A stretch of DNA of 64,000 bases from Arthrobacter dokdonellae (GCF_003268655.1 NZ_CP029643.1:107633-171632); one strand, 5' to 3'. Shown: positions 16,346-25,303, numbered from the stretch's first letter. Numbers and translations are program-made. The notes: generated by a model from the letters alone, not told the origin.

Positions 16346-18301
16346 ATGCCCCACTCGCCCGCTCCAAGGCCACAGCGACGCCAGTCCCCTGCCGCAGTCA
16401 CCGCCGTCCTGGCACTCAGTGGCACGGTTGTCGCCCTCATGCAGACGCTGGTAGTTCCGCTCCTTCCCGATTTCCCTGGCATCCTGCAGGTGACATCCGA
16501 CGACGCCTCCTGGCTAGTGACCGCCACGTTGCTCACCAGCGCCGTGGCAACACCGATTGTTTCCCGCAGCGCGGACATGTACGGCAAGCGCAAGATGATG
16601 GTGGTGTGCCTAGCCACTATGGTCGGGGGGTCGGTGCTGGCAGCGGTGGGCGGCTCCTTCGTGTGGCTGGTCATTGGGCGGGCGCTTCAGGGCTTCGCCA
16701 CGGCCCTGATCCCGGTGGGAATCAGCATCATGCGGGATGAACTGCCCAAGGAGAAGATGGGCTCATCCGTGGCCCTGATGAGCGCCACCTTGGGCATTGG
16801 CAGCGCCATGGGCCTTCCCTTAGCGGGGATACTGTACGAGAACTTGGGCTGGGCCTGGATCTTCTGGGTCTCGGCTGCAGCAGGTTTCCTGCTGCTCCTT
16901 GCCGTGGTGCTGGTGATCCCTGAATCGAAGGTCCGCACGTCCGGGACCTTCGACTACACAGGAGCGTTGGTGCTGTCCGCTGCGCTGACCGCGATGTTGT
17001 TGGCTATCTCAAAGGGCGGTTCCTGGGGCTGGGGGTCTGAGCCAGTCCTATTGCTGTTCCTTGCCGCGGCCATACTGCTGGCAGTCTGGGTGCCGTACGA
17101 ACTAAAAGTCAGCCAGCCGATGGTTGACCTTCGGACATCCGCCTTCCGGCCTGTTCTGTTCACCAACCTCGCCTCGCTGCTCATCGGCTTCGCCATGTTT
17201 GCCAACATGCTACTCACTACCCAGCAACTCCAACTACCCCCTGCCACAGGCTATAGTTTCGAACTCAGCGTAATTGCCGCTGGCCTGTGCATGATCCCCT
17301 CCGGGTTGGCCATGGTGGTATTCGCACCACTGTCCGGTCGTATTATCCGGATCTTCGGCGGCAAGATTGCCCTCATGGCTGGTGCCTCTGTGATGGTCGT
17401 GGGCTACGTGGGCCGCGTGTTCTTCTACGACTCCATACCCTGGGTGATCGTCGGTTCCACTGTCGTGGGCATCGGCACAGCTATCGCCTACGCGGCCATG
17501 CCCACCCTTATCATGGGTGCCGTACCCATCACCGAGACCGCGTCCGCGAACGGTCTAAACAGCCTGGTCCGTGCCATAGGAACTTCGACATCAAGCGCGG
17601 CAATTGCCGCCGTCTTCACCTCGGTCACCATGACGGTCGACGGCACTCGACTGCCGGCCTTCGAAGCATTCAAGGACATCTTCTGGATAGCAGCGCTGGC
17701 GGCGGCAGCATCGGCGCTGTCCGCAGTACTCATCCCCCGTGCGCCCTTGTCCGACGTCGGCGCTATTGAACTCGTGCTGCAAGGACGCGTCCTGGCACCG
17801 GACCACCAGCCCCTCACACCCGCCGTCGTCACCGTCCTGAAAACCAGCGGAGAACAAGTCGACTGGAGCCGCGTGGACGCTGAAGGCAACTACTCAGTCG
17901 CCCTCCCCAGCGCCGGCGAGTACCTGATGGTAGCCAACGCCGCTGGCTGGTCGCCCATGGCCGAGGTCTTTGAGGTTGACGGACGCACGCTCCACCAAGA
18001 CTTTCTGCTCCTGGACCGGCTAGAGATTACCGGGACGGTCAACGACAGCAGCGGGACAGTAGCCGACGCGGTGATAACACTCCTTGAAGCCGGCGGTGGG
18101 CATCTGGGCACCACCCGAACGGACGACGACGGCGGGTATGCCTTCCCGCTCCCCCTCGCCGGCCGCTACGTAGTAACCATGCATAGTTCCGGGACTCGCG
18201 TAGCCATGGCGCAGAAAATCAGCGTGGATACCCGCTCCATGCGCATAGATTTTGCCGCTCCGGCCGTGCAGAGGTGTTCCGGCAAACGGGCGGAAGCGTG
18301 A
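16346..18301 (+). CDS. MFS drug/solute exporter with C-terminal beta-sandwich repeats
   Basis: A 651-aa protein. Residues about 15-470 form a 14-helix major facilitator of the DHA2 type (LALSGTVVALMQTLVVPLLP, then SRSADMYGKRKMMV between helices 2 and 3, and RALQGFATALIPVGISIMRD). After about residue 480 there are two soluble carboxypeptidase-regulatory-like beta-sandwich repeats (GRVLAPDHQPLTPAVVTVL, and TGTVNDSSGTVADAVITLLE with RTDDDGGYAFPLPLAG). ATG at 16346 follows TGGAGG; a frame opening at 16289 lacks a ribosome site. A decayed TetR-like gene overlaps its stop, so expression may no longer be repressed. Export of a toxic compound is the likely job. Confidence 0.85.
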   Translation: MPHSPAPRPQRRQSPAAVTAVLALSGTVVALMQTLVVPLLPDFPGILQVTSDDASWLVTATLLTSAVATPIVSRSADMYGKRKMMVVCLATMVGGSVLAAVGGSFVWLVIGRALQGFATALIPVGISIMRDELPKEKMGSSVALMSATLGIGSAMGLPLAGILYENLGWAWIFWVSAAAGFLLLLAVVLVIPESKVRTSGTFDYTGALVLSAALTAMLLAISKGGSWGWGSEPVLLLFLAAAILLAVWVPYELKVSQPMVDLRTSAFRPVLFTNLASLLIGFAMFANMLLTTQQLQLPPATGYSFELSVIAAGLCMIPSGLAMVVFAPLSGRIIRIFGGKIALMAGASVMVVGYVGRVFFYDSIPWVIVGSTVVGIGTAIAYAAMPTLIMGAVPITETASANGLNSLVRAIGTSTSSAAIAAVFTSVTMTVDGTRLPAFEAFKDIFWIAALAAAASALSAVLIPRAPLSDVGAIELVLQGRVLAPDHQPLTPAVVTVLKTSGEQVDWSRVDAEGNYSVALPSAGEYLMVANAAGWSPMAEVFEVDGRTLHQDFLLLDRLEITGTVNDSSGTVADAVITLLEAGGGHLGTTRTDDDGGYAFPLPLAGRYVVTMHSSGTRVAMAQKISVDTRSMRIDFAAPAVQRCSGKRAEA

Positions 18302-18829
18302 ACGGCCCCGGCCACGATTTAATTCTCAGCTCCGCCGTGCGGCTTTTAAGGGCACACGTCTACCGCCGTATCACGGTATGGGACATCTCGGCGGACGCTG
18401 GCGTTTCCCCGGCCCTGGTCATAAAACTATTCCTTTCCAAGAAAAGTTTTTCGCTGAGGCCCCACGGGCCGCAGCTTACCGAGCTGGGCGTCCCACCGGC
18501 CACACTCGGCCGAACCCTTGTGCAGTAATGACCGGGAACGAGGAATGCAGGAGCCAGGGGCCGGCATTCCGATGGCCGTACTTGGTTCCCCCCAACCCTG
18601 CGGCTGCCCGGTTAGATATCCGCGGACGCTATCTCTCTTCCATCGCTCAGTTAATTGGGGACACGCCAGGCCGCCGTTTTGCGTCCACCGTGGCAGCCTT
18701 GATGACCGGATCGGCGAAACTGTCCGCACGCTGGATCTCTTCGACGGCTGGAATTTTGACGAGTTGGTGGCACACTACGGCGCCATCGTCCAAACGGAAA
18801 TCGACGACTGCGCGGCAGCAGCTCACTGA
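18298..18829 (+). pseudogene. Frameshifted TetR family regulator
   Basis: A GTG at 18298 overlaps the transporter stop and opens a TetR-like N-terminus (LILSSAVRLLRAHVYRRITV, WDISADAGVSPALVIKLFLS), ending at a stop at 18528. The rest survives in other frames: IPMAVLGSPQP, then RYLSSIAQLIGDTPGRRFAS, then TVRTLDLFDGWNFDELVAHY. At least three frame changes are needed to read it, so it is not functional as written. It would have been the local repressor of the MFS gene. Sequence errors could explain one shift but hardly all. Confidence 0.8.
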
Positions 18830-19045
18830 AAAGCACACGTAGCACGTCAATAGTCCTTCTATCCCAATGGCTGTTTGCCGAGGCAACCTGTAAGCCCATC
18901 AGATCCCTGCGAGACGCGCTCCAGATGAGCATTACTGTTCGGCCCAGCTGCCTACATCTGTTGGCCTTGGGCTCAGCATGAAGGAGTGGGCATTGAACTC
19001 TTCCTCCGTAACTTTCATGGAGCGGGGCGTCGTCCAGCCGTGTTA
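18830..19045. other. Short gap before IS5-family copy A
   Basis: No gene or regulatory site recognised in 216 bp between the broken TetR gene and the IS5-family element. Confidence 0.3.
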
Positions 19046-19990
19046 GGGCGTGTCTCCTAATGCCTGGTTCCGGGCTTTGACATAATTTTCGGGTGTCTTC
19101 TCGTTACTCTGTTTTGTCTGATGCCCAGTGGGAGTTCATTGCCCCGTTGATGCCGAGCTCGTCGGGGAAGGCTGGGCGGCCGTTCAATGACCACCGGCTC
19201 ACGACGGAAGGCATCATTTACCGGTACCGGGCCGGGATTCCCTGGCGGGATCTGCCACCACATTTTGGTGCGTGGCAGTCGGTGTGGAAGCGTCACCGCC
19301 GCTACAGCCTGGACGGCACGTGGGACCAGGTCCTGGCCGCCTTGCTGACCCGTGCCGATGCGGTCGGGCTGATCAGCTGGGAAGTCTCGGTGGATTCCAC
19401 GGTCAACCGCGCCCACCAGCACGGCACGAACCTGCCCCGCCACACAGGGGGACCTGTCGAATTACAAGAACCTGCTGGATGAGCCCGCCGACCATGCCAT
19501 CGGCAAGTCCCGCGGCGGACTGACCACCAAGATCCACGCCTTGGTCGACGGCAACAAACGCCCGCTGGTGTTGCTGCTTGGCCCCGGCCAGGGCGGGGAC
19601 GCGCCCATGTTTGAAAACCTCATGGAAGCGTTGAGAGTAGAGCGGGCAGGTCCCGGGCGGGCGCGAACCCGCCCGGACCGTGCCATGGCCGACAAGGCCT
19701 ACTCCTCCAAAGGGATCCGCAGCTACCTGCGCACCCACGGCATCCAATGCGTGATCCCCGAGAAGGAAGACCAGAAAGCCAACCGCAAGCGCAAGGGATC
19801 CGTCGGCGGCCGGCCCGTCACCTACGACAAGGAAGCCTACAAACGCCGCAACGTCGTCGAGCGCAGCTTCAACACCCTGAAGCAATGGCGCGGACTGGCC
19901 ACACGCTACGACAAACTCGCCCAAACCTACCGATCAGCCGCCGTCCTGCAAGCAGTCGTCATCTGGACCGCAGCATTAGGAGACACGCCC
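19046..19990 (+). mobile_element. IS5-family (IS427-like) element, copy A
   Basis: A 945-bp element with perfect terminal repeats GGGCGTGTCTCCTAATGC, flanked by TA on both sides (19044-19045 and 19991-19992). The transposase is split over two frames. A copy that appears identical lies at 30442-31386 in the opposite orientation, so the pair encloses about 10.4 kb. The TA target duplication is usual for the IS427 group. Confidence 0.92.
19093..19482 (+). CDS. IS5-family transposase, OrfA
   Basis: The first 129-aa part of an IS427-type transposase: the DUF4096-like N-terminus (YSVLSDAQWEFIAPLMP, GIIYRYRAGIPWRDLPPHFG) and the first catalytic Asp in SWEVSVDSTVNRAHQHGT. The reading continues in the +1 frame, probably after the run of five G at 19447-19451, to give the full DDE enzyme. 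The same shift is in copy B, so it is a property of the element and not a local mutation. Confidence 0.88.
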   Translation: MSSRYSVLSDAQWEFIAPLMPSSSGKAGRPFNDHRLTTEGIIYRYRAGIPWRDLPPHFGAWQSVWKRHRRYSLDGTWDQVLAALLTRADAVGLISWEVSVDSTVNRAHQHGTNLPRHTGGPVELQEPAG

Positions 19991-19993
19991 TAG
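19541..19993 (+). CDS. IS5-family transposase, OrfB
   Basis: Catalytic C-terminal part: the second Asp in DRAMADKAYSSKGIRSYLRT and the Glu in YKRRNVVERSFNTLKQWRGL. The frame is open from about 19451 (LSNYKNLLDEPADHAIGKSR), so OrfA and OrfB can be joined by a +1 shift; an internal start at 19541 is possible but would omit conserved residues. The stop TAG (19991-19993) is supplied by the TA target copy plus one flanking base. Confidence 0.85.
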   Translation: MVDGNKRPLVLLLGPGQGGDAPMFENLMEALRVERAGPGRARTRPDRAMADKAYSSKGIRSYLRTHGIQCVIPEKEDQKANRKRKGSVGGRPVTYDKEAYKRRNVVERSFNTLKQWRGLATRYDKLAQTYRSAAVLQAVVIWTAALGDTP

Positions 19994-20357
19994 GTAGGTC
20001 TGTCTACCTCGCAACCCTGTCTGCGGGCAATCCTATGCTTATCATGCGCCCCAGGCTGCGGGACGGCGGCCGAGCCCCTCGTTGCCGAAGAAGCCGCCAT
20101 GAACTGCACCCGAGCCGGCGCTTGTGCTTGAGCACCTCAGGATCCACCTCTTCACCTGTACTTGTCCGCTTGAACGGCGGGTCCGTGGAGGCCAGTACCC
20201 CAGGGATTGCCCAATACCTGCGGCGGCCTCCCAGTGACACCGCGGCCACCACGCTCCCTCTCTCTTACTGTTACGGGTTGGAGGAGGCGAACAACCACCT
20301 CCTGGTGACACGTCGGACAGTTAAGACTTTTTCGACCCCGTGGCTGGGTTCAGGTCC
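19993..20357. other. 365-bp remnant between IS5 copy A and IS1380 copy A
   Basis: No complete gene. The minus strand carries an open stretch from about 20252 to 20004 with some coding character (VLASTDPPFKRTSTGEEVDP and VLKHKRRLG) that I cannot assign. It may be the remains of the gene that once followed the dehydrogenase E1 genes. Confidence 0.3.
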
Positions 20358-20361
20358 TTAG

Positions 20362-22075
20362 CCTCGATTTTTCATGACGGTCGGGAATGGTCGCAGGCTT
20401 GTGCCCGCGGTTGATCCGAGTTTTGTTTTCTGTTTTCGGGCAGTCTGGTGTGGCCTGTTGGTTCGCCTGGTTTGGCGCCGGTTCCACTTCCGGTGATCGT
20501 GCTGCTCGTCGGGACAGCGTTAAGGCCTGTTTCAGCCCGGGGAAAGCAACAGTTTGAGCTGGCTGGTGTTGGCCAGGAGCAGTCTCACGAGGTCTTTTTC
20601 CGGTGCTGATTCCGGGAGTAGGAGCTGGGTGTGGCGGGCGCGGGTGATGATTTTCCCGGCGATCGCGAAGAGCCGGTAGCGCCAGCGTTTGATGTCCCAG
20701 CCCTTGGCGTGGTGGCCGTCCGGGAGGGCTGCGAGTTGGAGCCAGGAGACGAGGTTGAAGGCGAGGGCGGCGATGTTGGCCCAGGCCTGGTTCGCGGCGA
20801 AGTCGAAGAACGGCAGCTTGCCCAGGCCGGTGTTTTTCAGGGTTTTGATCCGGTTCTCGCACCGGCCGCGGGCCCGGTGCCTGGCGTCCAGGAACGGGCC
20901 GTGCCAGCGGGGCGAGTTGGTCAGGAACGCAGTAATCCGGTGCCCGTCAACATCGACCAGGGTCGGCTGCGCGCCCGGATGCAGCGGCTCGGCGCGCAGG
21001 AACAGTTTCGTGCCCGGCGGGTAATCGGTGAGCGGGATGACGTCGGTGGCGTTGATGACCCACGCATCGGTCCGGTCGTTGCCGGCCTGGTCCAGGGCCG
21101 GCTGCCAGTACTCCTTGTCGCTGATCCAGTCGACCATGTGGGCCTTCCCGGACGGCAGGGTGTAGCTGGTGGTGAACTGCACGCCCAGGCTGTGCAGGTG
21201 CCAAAGGAACTTCCTCGAGGCCCCGGCACTGTCGGTGCGGACCAACACCTTCTCCCCGGCCAAGGCCCCGGTTCCGTCGTAGAAACTCTCGGGGAGTTGG
21301 GCGGTGGCGGTGTGGAAGACCCGGATGTGGTCCTCGGCGCTGTTCGCTCCGGCGTTCCCTGGCCGGAGCACGGCGGCGAGGATTTCCCCGGACCCGTTGC
21401 CGGCGCCGTAGTCGGCGCTGGCGATGAACGGGGCGAACCCATAGCCGCCTTTGTAGGTGCCGGCGACGTTTTCCTTATCCGAGTGTGAGGTCACCAGGGT
21501 CGCGTCGATGTCGATGATGAGCGGGTCCAAGGCGGTTGCCGTCAGGGAAGGATTCCGGTTCCCGGCGGCGTTCCAGGCCCGGGTGCGCAGTTCCCGGGTG
21601 AGGGTCTCAAACCCGTAGCCGAACAGCTCCGGGTTCGCCACGGTGCGTTCGAAGAACCGGGACACGGTCGCGTTCGAGGGCAGCTGACCGAAGATCCCGG
21701 GTGAGGACCGCAGGATATCCAGGTCCGAGGCGTGCTCGCCGCCGGCGGCGAGCATCGCGGCGAGGGACCCGACCAGCCGGCCAGGCCGGTGCTTCGCGCC
21801 GGAGGGAACAAACTGGCCAAGCCTGTCTTCGCACAGCCTGCCGAAACCCAGCGCGTCCATGAAGCCGGTGAGTACCGAAACCCCGGCGTGGGAGATCAGC
21901 GACTGGCCGGTGAAACTGACCGGAACGGACGGGAACAAGCGACTATACTTTTGCATCGAAAGGGTGCTCCCTCGCTCGGCAAATAACGGTCTCGACAACC
22001 ACTATTTTCCCAGCTCAGAGCACCCTTTCCCTGATTAACACGCCAACCCGGCGGCGTCCCCATGAAAACCCCGGG
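20362..22075 (-). mobile_element. IS1380-family element, copy A
   Basis: A 1714-bp element. Its left end is CCTCGATTTTTCATGACGG and its right end, read inward, CCCGGGGTTTTCATGGGG, flanked by the 4-bp direct repeat TTAG (20358-20361 and 22076-22079). It is inserted exactly at the stop codon of the E1-beta gene, so that gene keeps its stop inside the target copy. One transposase gene is on the minus strand. Confidence 0.88.
20532..21956 (-). CDS. IS1380 family transposase (copy A)
   Basis: A 474-aa DDE transposase of the IS1380 family: FTGQSLISHAGVSVLTGFMD N-terminus, first Asp in LDPLIIDIDATLVTSHSDKE, second in EKVLVRTDSAGASRKFLWHL, and a C-terminal Glu region in HRARGRCENRIKTLKNTGLG. ATG at 21956 (MQKYSRLFPSV) fits the usual start, with GGGAG ahead. 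It is full length and not broken. It is only distantly like the IS1380 transposase at 34.3-35.7 kb, so the two elements are different species. Confidence 0.93.
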   Translation of the reverse strand: MQKYSRLFPSVPVSFTGQSLISHAGVSVLTGFMDALGFGRLCEDRLGQFVPSGAKHRPGRLVGSLAAMLAAGGEHASDLDILRSSPGIFGQLPSNATVSRFFERTVANPELFGYGFETLTRELRTRAWNAAGNRNPSLTATALDPLIIDIDATLVTSHSDKENVAGTYKGGYGFAPFIASADYGAGNGSGEILAAVLRPGNAGANSAEDHIRVFHTATAQLPESFYDGTGALAGEKVLVRTDSAGASRKFLWHLHSLGVQFTTSYTLPSGKAHMVDWISDKEYWQPALDQAGNDRTDAWVINATDVIPLTDYPPGTKLFLRAEPLHPGAQPTLVDVDGHRITAFLTNSPRWHGPFLDARHRARGRCENRIKTLKNTGLGKLPFFDFAANQAWANIAALAFNLVSWLQLAALPDGHHAKGWDIKRWRYRLFAIAGKIITRARHTQLLLPESAPEKDLVRLLLANTSQLKLLLSPG

Positions 22076-23061
22076 TTAGTAGGCGAAACTGCGGTCGACT
22101 CCATCGAGGATGCGGTCCAGGCCCGGAAGCCAGTCCTCCTCAAGGCGGCTGGGGGATAAGGGGTGTCGTACCCGGTGACGCGGACGACTGGGGCCAACAG
22201 CGAGTGGAAGACCGTTTCCTGAATTCGGGAGGCAATTTCAGCTCCGAGTCCTGCGGTCCGCGATGCCTCGTGGGCAACAAGGAGCCGCCCGGTAAGTTCT
22301 ACTGACCGGATTATCGTGGCGTCATCGATCGGAGACAGGGACCGGAGGTCGATAACCTCAATGCTTCGACCCTCTTGATCGCATATTTCTGCGACTTTGA
22401 GGGCGACGGGCACCAGCGCTCCGTAGGTAACGATCGTCAAGTCGTTCCCCGCCCGGACAATTTCGGCTTTCTCAAGTGCCTGCGGCATCCTGTTCGGATC
22501 TACGTCTCCTTTAAGCCAGTAGTGGCGTTTTGGTTCAAGGAAAATGACAGGATCTTGGCTGCGGACAGCGAGGCCGATCATATCGTAGGCCTGTTGCGGT
22601 GAGGACGGGCAGACCACCTTGAGCCCGGCTGTGTGGGCGAAGTATGCCTCAGGCGATTCCGAATGATGTTCAATGGCGCCGATGCCCCCGCCAACCGGGA
22701 TCCTGATCACCACGGGGACAGTGATTGTCCCCTCGGACCGGTGCCGGTATTTTGCCAGCTGGGTAATGATCTGGTTCATGGCGGGGAAGACGAACCCGTC
22801 GAACTGGATCTCGCAAACTGGTCGGTATCCTGCCATTGCGAGTCCGATGGCGCCGCCGACGATGCCGGCTTCCCCCAGCGGTGAATCGACCACGCGCTGC
22901 GGTCCAAAGGTTTTCTGGAGGCCGTCGGTCACCCGGAAGACTCCGCCAAGTTGCCCTATGTCTTCACCGAGGAGCATCACTTTGTCGTCGGATTCCATTG
23001 CATGGCGCAAACCGAGGTTAAGTGCGTGCGCGATTGGCATCTTGCTTATCGTCTGGTTCAT
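22076..23061 (-). pseudogene. 2-oxoacid dehydrogenase E1 beta subunit, frameshifted near the end
   Basis: About 328 aa of thiamine-dependent dehydrogenase E1-beta (PdhB/BkdB type): VMLLGEDIGQLGGVFRVTDG, DSPLGEAGIVGGAIGLAMAG, EIQFDGFVFPAMNQIITQLA and a C-terminal RLLVAHEASRTAGLGAEI. After VTGYDTPYPP the frame is lost at a C5 run (G5 at 22151-22155 on the plus strand). In the next frame the expected end SRLEEDWLPGLDRILDGVDR and a stop at 22076-22078 follow. As written it runs on into the IS1380 element. One missing C would repair it, so a sequencing error is possible. Its start overlaps the E1-alpha stop (ATGA). Confidence 0.8.
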
Positions 23062-24140
23062 TCTCCTGCCTCCACGAATTCGATGTGTTCTGCCATCTGC
23101 TGTTCGAGTTCTACGGGCAGATCAACGTAGGTATTTCGGAAGGGCGACTCAGGACCTGGGCTTGGCAGGTTACGGCAACCGGTCCGCAGTCGCTCTGCCA
23201 GAAGACTTTCCTCTTCGGCAATCTGGTCTAGAAGGGCATCGTCGATCTGTCCAGTGGAGTCGAGATAGCGGCGGAACCGGTCAATCGGATCTAGGGCGGC
23301 CCACTCATCGTTCTCGGCGCCGGAGCGGTATCGACCGTCATCGTCCGACGTTGTGTGCGGGTTGCGGCGGTAGGTGAGGGCCTCGATCAGTGTGGGGCCA
23401 TTTCCGCTGCGGGCGTTGTCGAGAGCCTGTCTGGCTGCAGCCAGACAGGCAAAGACGTCGTTACCGTCCACGCGGACACCCCGGAAGCCGAAACCTTCTG
23501 CGCGCTGTGCGACGGAAACCCTGCTTTGGACCGAGTACGGGGCGGAAATTGCCCATTGATTGTTCTGGCAGAAGAATACAACCGGCAAGTTCTGCGCTGC
23601 CGCCCAGACGAAAGCTTCGTTCGTCTCGCCCTCGCTTAGCGCCCCGTCACCGAGGAACACCATCACCGCCCGGTCCCGGTCCGGATCTCCGGTGCCAACG
23701 TCGCCGTCCCGGACAATACCCATGGCGTAACCAACCGCATGCAGCGTCTGTGCACCGATGACCAGCGTGTAGAGATTGAAATTATTGGCTGTTGGGTCCC
23801 ATCCCCCCAGGGTCGTGCCACGGAAGAGTCCCAAGAGATTCACGGGATCCACCCCCCGGCACCAAGCCACGGCATGCTCGCGGTAAGTGGGGAAAACAAC
23901 GTCACCCGGCTGTAGGGCACGGGCAGCCCCAACCTGTGCGGCCTCCTGACCCAACAGGGACGGCCAAAGGCCCAGCTCCCCCTGCCGCTGCAGAGCAATC
24001 GCTTCGGTGTCCACCCTCCGCGCCAACACCATGTCCCGATACAGGCCAGGACTATCGACCGTCCCGACGTCGAGCTTCAACACCTCATTCGTATGGATAG
24101 ATCCGTCCTGGCTTATCAGAAAGATCGGCTCGTCCGTCAT
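23058..24140 (-). CDS. 2-oxoacid dehydrogenase E1 alpha subunit
   Basis: A 360-aa thiamine-diphosphate-dependent dehydrogenase alpha subunit. The ThDP/Mg motif begins GDGALSEGETNEAF and ends FFCQNNQWAIS; PSLLGQEAAQVGAARALQ and VFPTYREHAVAW belong to the active-site region, and YRRNPHTTSDDDGRYR is the phosphorylation-loop equivalent. With E1-beta it would decarboxylate pyruvate or a branched 2-oxoacid and acylate an E2 lipoyl domain. No E2 or E3 gene adjoins it; an E2 end is present 40 kb away at the window edge. ATG at 24140 is chosen by GGGAACC upstream and homology start MTDEPIF; frames further upstream do not look coding. Confidence 0.9.
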   Translation of the reverse strand: MTDEPIFLISQDGSIHTNEVLKLDVGTVDSPGLYRDMVLARRVDTEAIALQRQGELGLWPSLLGQEAAQVGAARALQPGDVVFPTYREHAVAWCRGVDPVNLLGLFRGTTLGGWDPTANNFNLYTLVIGAQTLHAVGYAMGIVRDGDVGTGDPDRDRAVMVFLGDGALSEGETNEAFVWAAAQNLPVVFFCQNNQWAISAPYSVQSRVSVAQRAEGFGFRGVRVDGNDVFACLAAARQALDNARSGNGPTLIEALTYRRNPHTTSDDDGRYRSGAENDEWAALDPIDRFRRYLDSTGQIDDALLDQIAEEESLLAERLRTGCRNLPSPGPESPFRNTYVDLPVELEQQMAEHIEFVEAGE

Positions 24141-24337
24141 GAACTGGTTCCCTTTCCTTTGGGCTGGACTGCCCGGAGCATTTGGGCTGGTGCGGCACAA
24201 CCCGCAGCGGCAGAAGGCCGTGTTACTGGGCGAAGCCGTACCGTTGCCGCTGTGCAGCCAGACACGATCCGGGCCACGGTCAGATCTAAGACGCAGCCCT
24301 GTTCGGTGCCGGGGCCGGTAGTCGAAGCCACAAGCAT
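24137..24337 (-). CDS. Small ORF translationally coupled to E1 alpha
   Basis: A 66-aa frame with a strong ribosome site (AGGAGG 5 bp before ATG) whose stop overlaps the E1-alpha start. The sequence (MLVASTTGPGTEQGCVLDLT...) has no recognised domain; it might be a leader peptide or a gene fragment whose ribosome site now drives E1-alpha. Coding status is uncertain. Confidence 0.35.
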   Translation of the reverse strand: MLVASTTGPGTEQGCVLDLTVARIVSGCTAATVRLRPVTRPSAAAGCAAPAQMLRAVQPKGKGTSS

Positions 24338-24479
24338 GGCGCCCTCCTAAAAATGTTTTCCGACGGATTGTCGTTGAATGAATCGCTGACCTAACTCTGA
24401 AGAGGTGGCGTGTTGTGGTCAACTTGTTCGCTTGCAACTGAGCGATCTGTTCATAAAGAACTCGAAGACGCATGCGGAG

Positions 24480-24650
24480 CTGGACTATACGATTAGCACC
24501 GACGGCCTCGACTAAGAGCTGCTGAAACGACTCAACGCCAACGCCCGCACAGGTGCCGCCGAACTTGCATCAGAATTTGGTAACTCGCGCAGTCCGATAT
24601 TGGCAAACTTCAGAACCTGGAAGAGCCAGTTGGGCCTCTTCGAGCGGAAG
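24480..24650 (+). pseudogene. Decayed Lrp/AsnC-type regulator N-terminus
   Basis: In one frame the DNA reads an AsnC-like helix-turn-helix, STDGLD-stop-ELLKRLNANA then RTGAAELASEFGNSRSPILA, with an in-frame TAA at the second helix and loss of similarity after about 24650. It is divergent from the E1 genes and would have been their local regulator. It is now a fragment. Confidence 0.55.
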
Positions 24651-24660
24651 GGTCTAGGTG

Positions 24661-25213
24661 TGTGTGTGTGCTGGCGTGAATTTCTACGACTGGAAGCGTG
24701 CGACATTGGTCATCGCGGCTACGGTTCCTTCCCCGAGAATGGGCAGACCAAATGCATCAATGTCGCTTATCTGCCCCGGGCCGGCGATGCGCCGGCCTCA
24801 GGCCCACCTGCGGGTAGGTCTAGGTGCGCCCATGATGACGCCAGGAATCGTAGCTTCAGCGCGGATGATCACGGCGGTGCTTCCAGGCGATCCCAGCCCT
24901 GCAGTAGCTGCTCAGCAGTAACGCGGGTCGATAGCCCATCGTCACCGCCCGGGCCAGTGTTGGAGCACCAAGCGCCTCCCCTGCGAGCTCTGCGGCTATG
25001 CACCATCTCGGAATGTCCGGCACCCTGATGCATCCCTGCACAAGCTCGGGGTTCGCTCCACAGTTCGTTAAATCTGGACAAGCCCCCGTGTCCAGCGGTG
25101 AGACAGCGCACTCGCACGGCTACCGGTAAGACCAGTGCACCGCCGCCCGTAGCCGACCCGCTTCTAGTTTCGCTGCAAAAAAGACCCAACTTAGGCGTGA
25201 TCTCGCGGTCCCC
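24661..25213. other. Decayed DNA without intact genes
   Basis: No complete gene. Short minus-strand stretches look once-coding (ELAGEALGAPTLARAVTMGY near 24960 and GPGQISDIDAFGLPILGEGT near 24750) but are broken by stops and frame changes; I cannot name the family. From about 25060 the DNA becomes weakly similar to the region upstream of the acyl-CoA ligase at 45.5 kb. Confidence 0.35.
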
Positions 25214-25250
25214 TTGACAGCTACTGTCTTCTAAGTCACAATTTATCCAT
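25214..25250 (+). promoter_or_regulatory. Conserved promoter/leader, copy 1
   Basis: TTGACA at 25214-25219 and, 17 bp later, CACAAT form a possible sigma-70-type promoter. The stretch up to TTTATCCATG is nearly the same as the one at 45666-45703, although the two surrounding operons differ. Conservation across duplicated copies supports function; here it would drive the CoA-transferase operon. Confidence 0.45.
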
Positions 25251-25303
25251 GTTGTCGGACCTTCTGGATCCAGAGAGCAGATTTTAATGTAAGCGAGGCT
25301 CTG

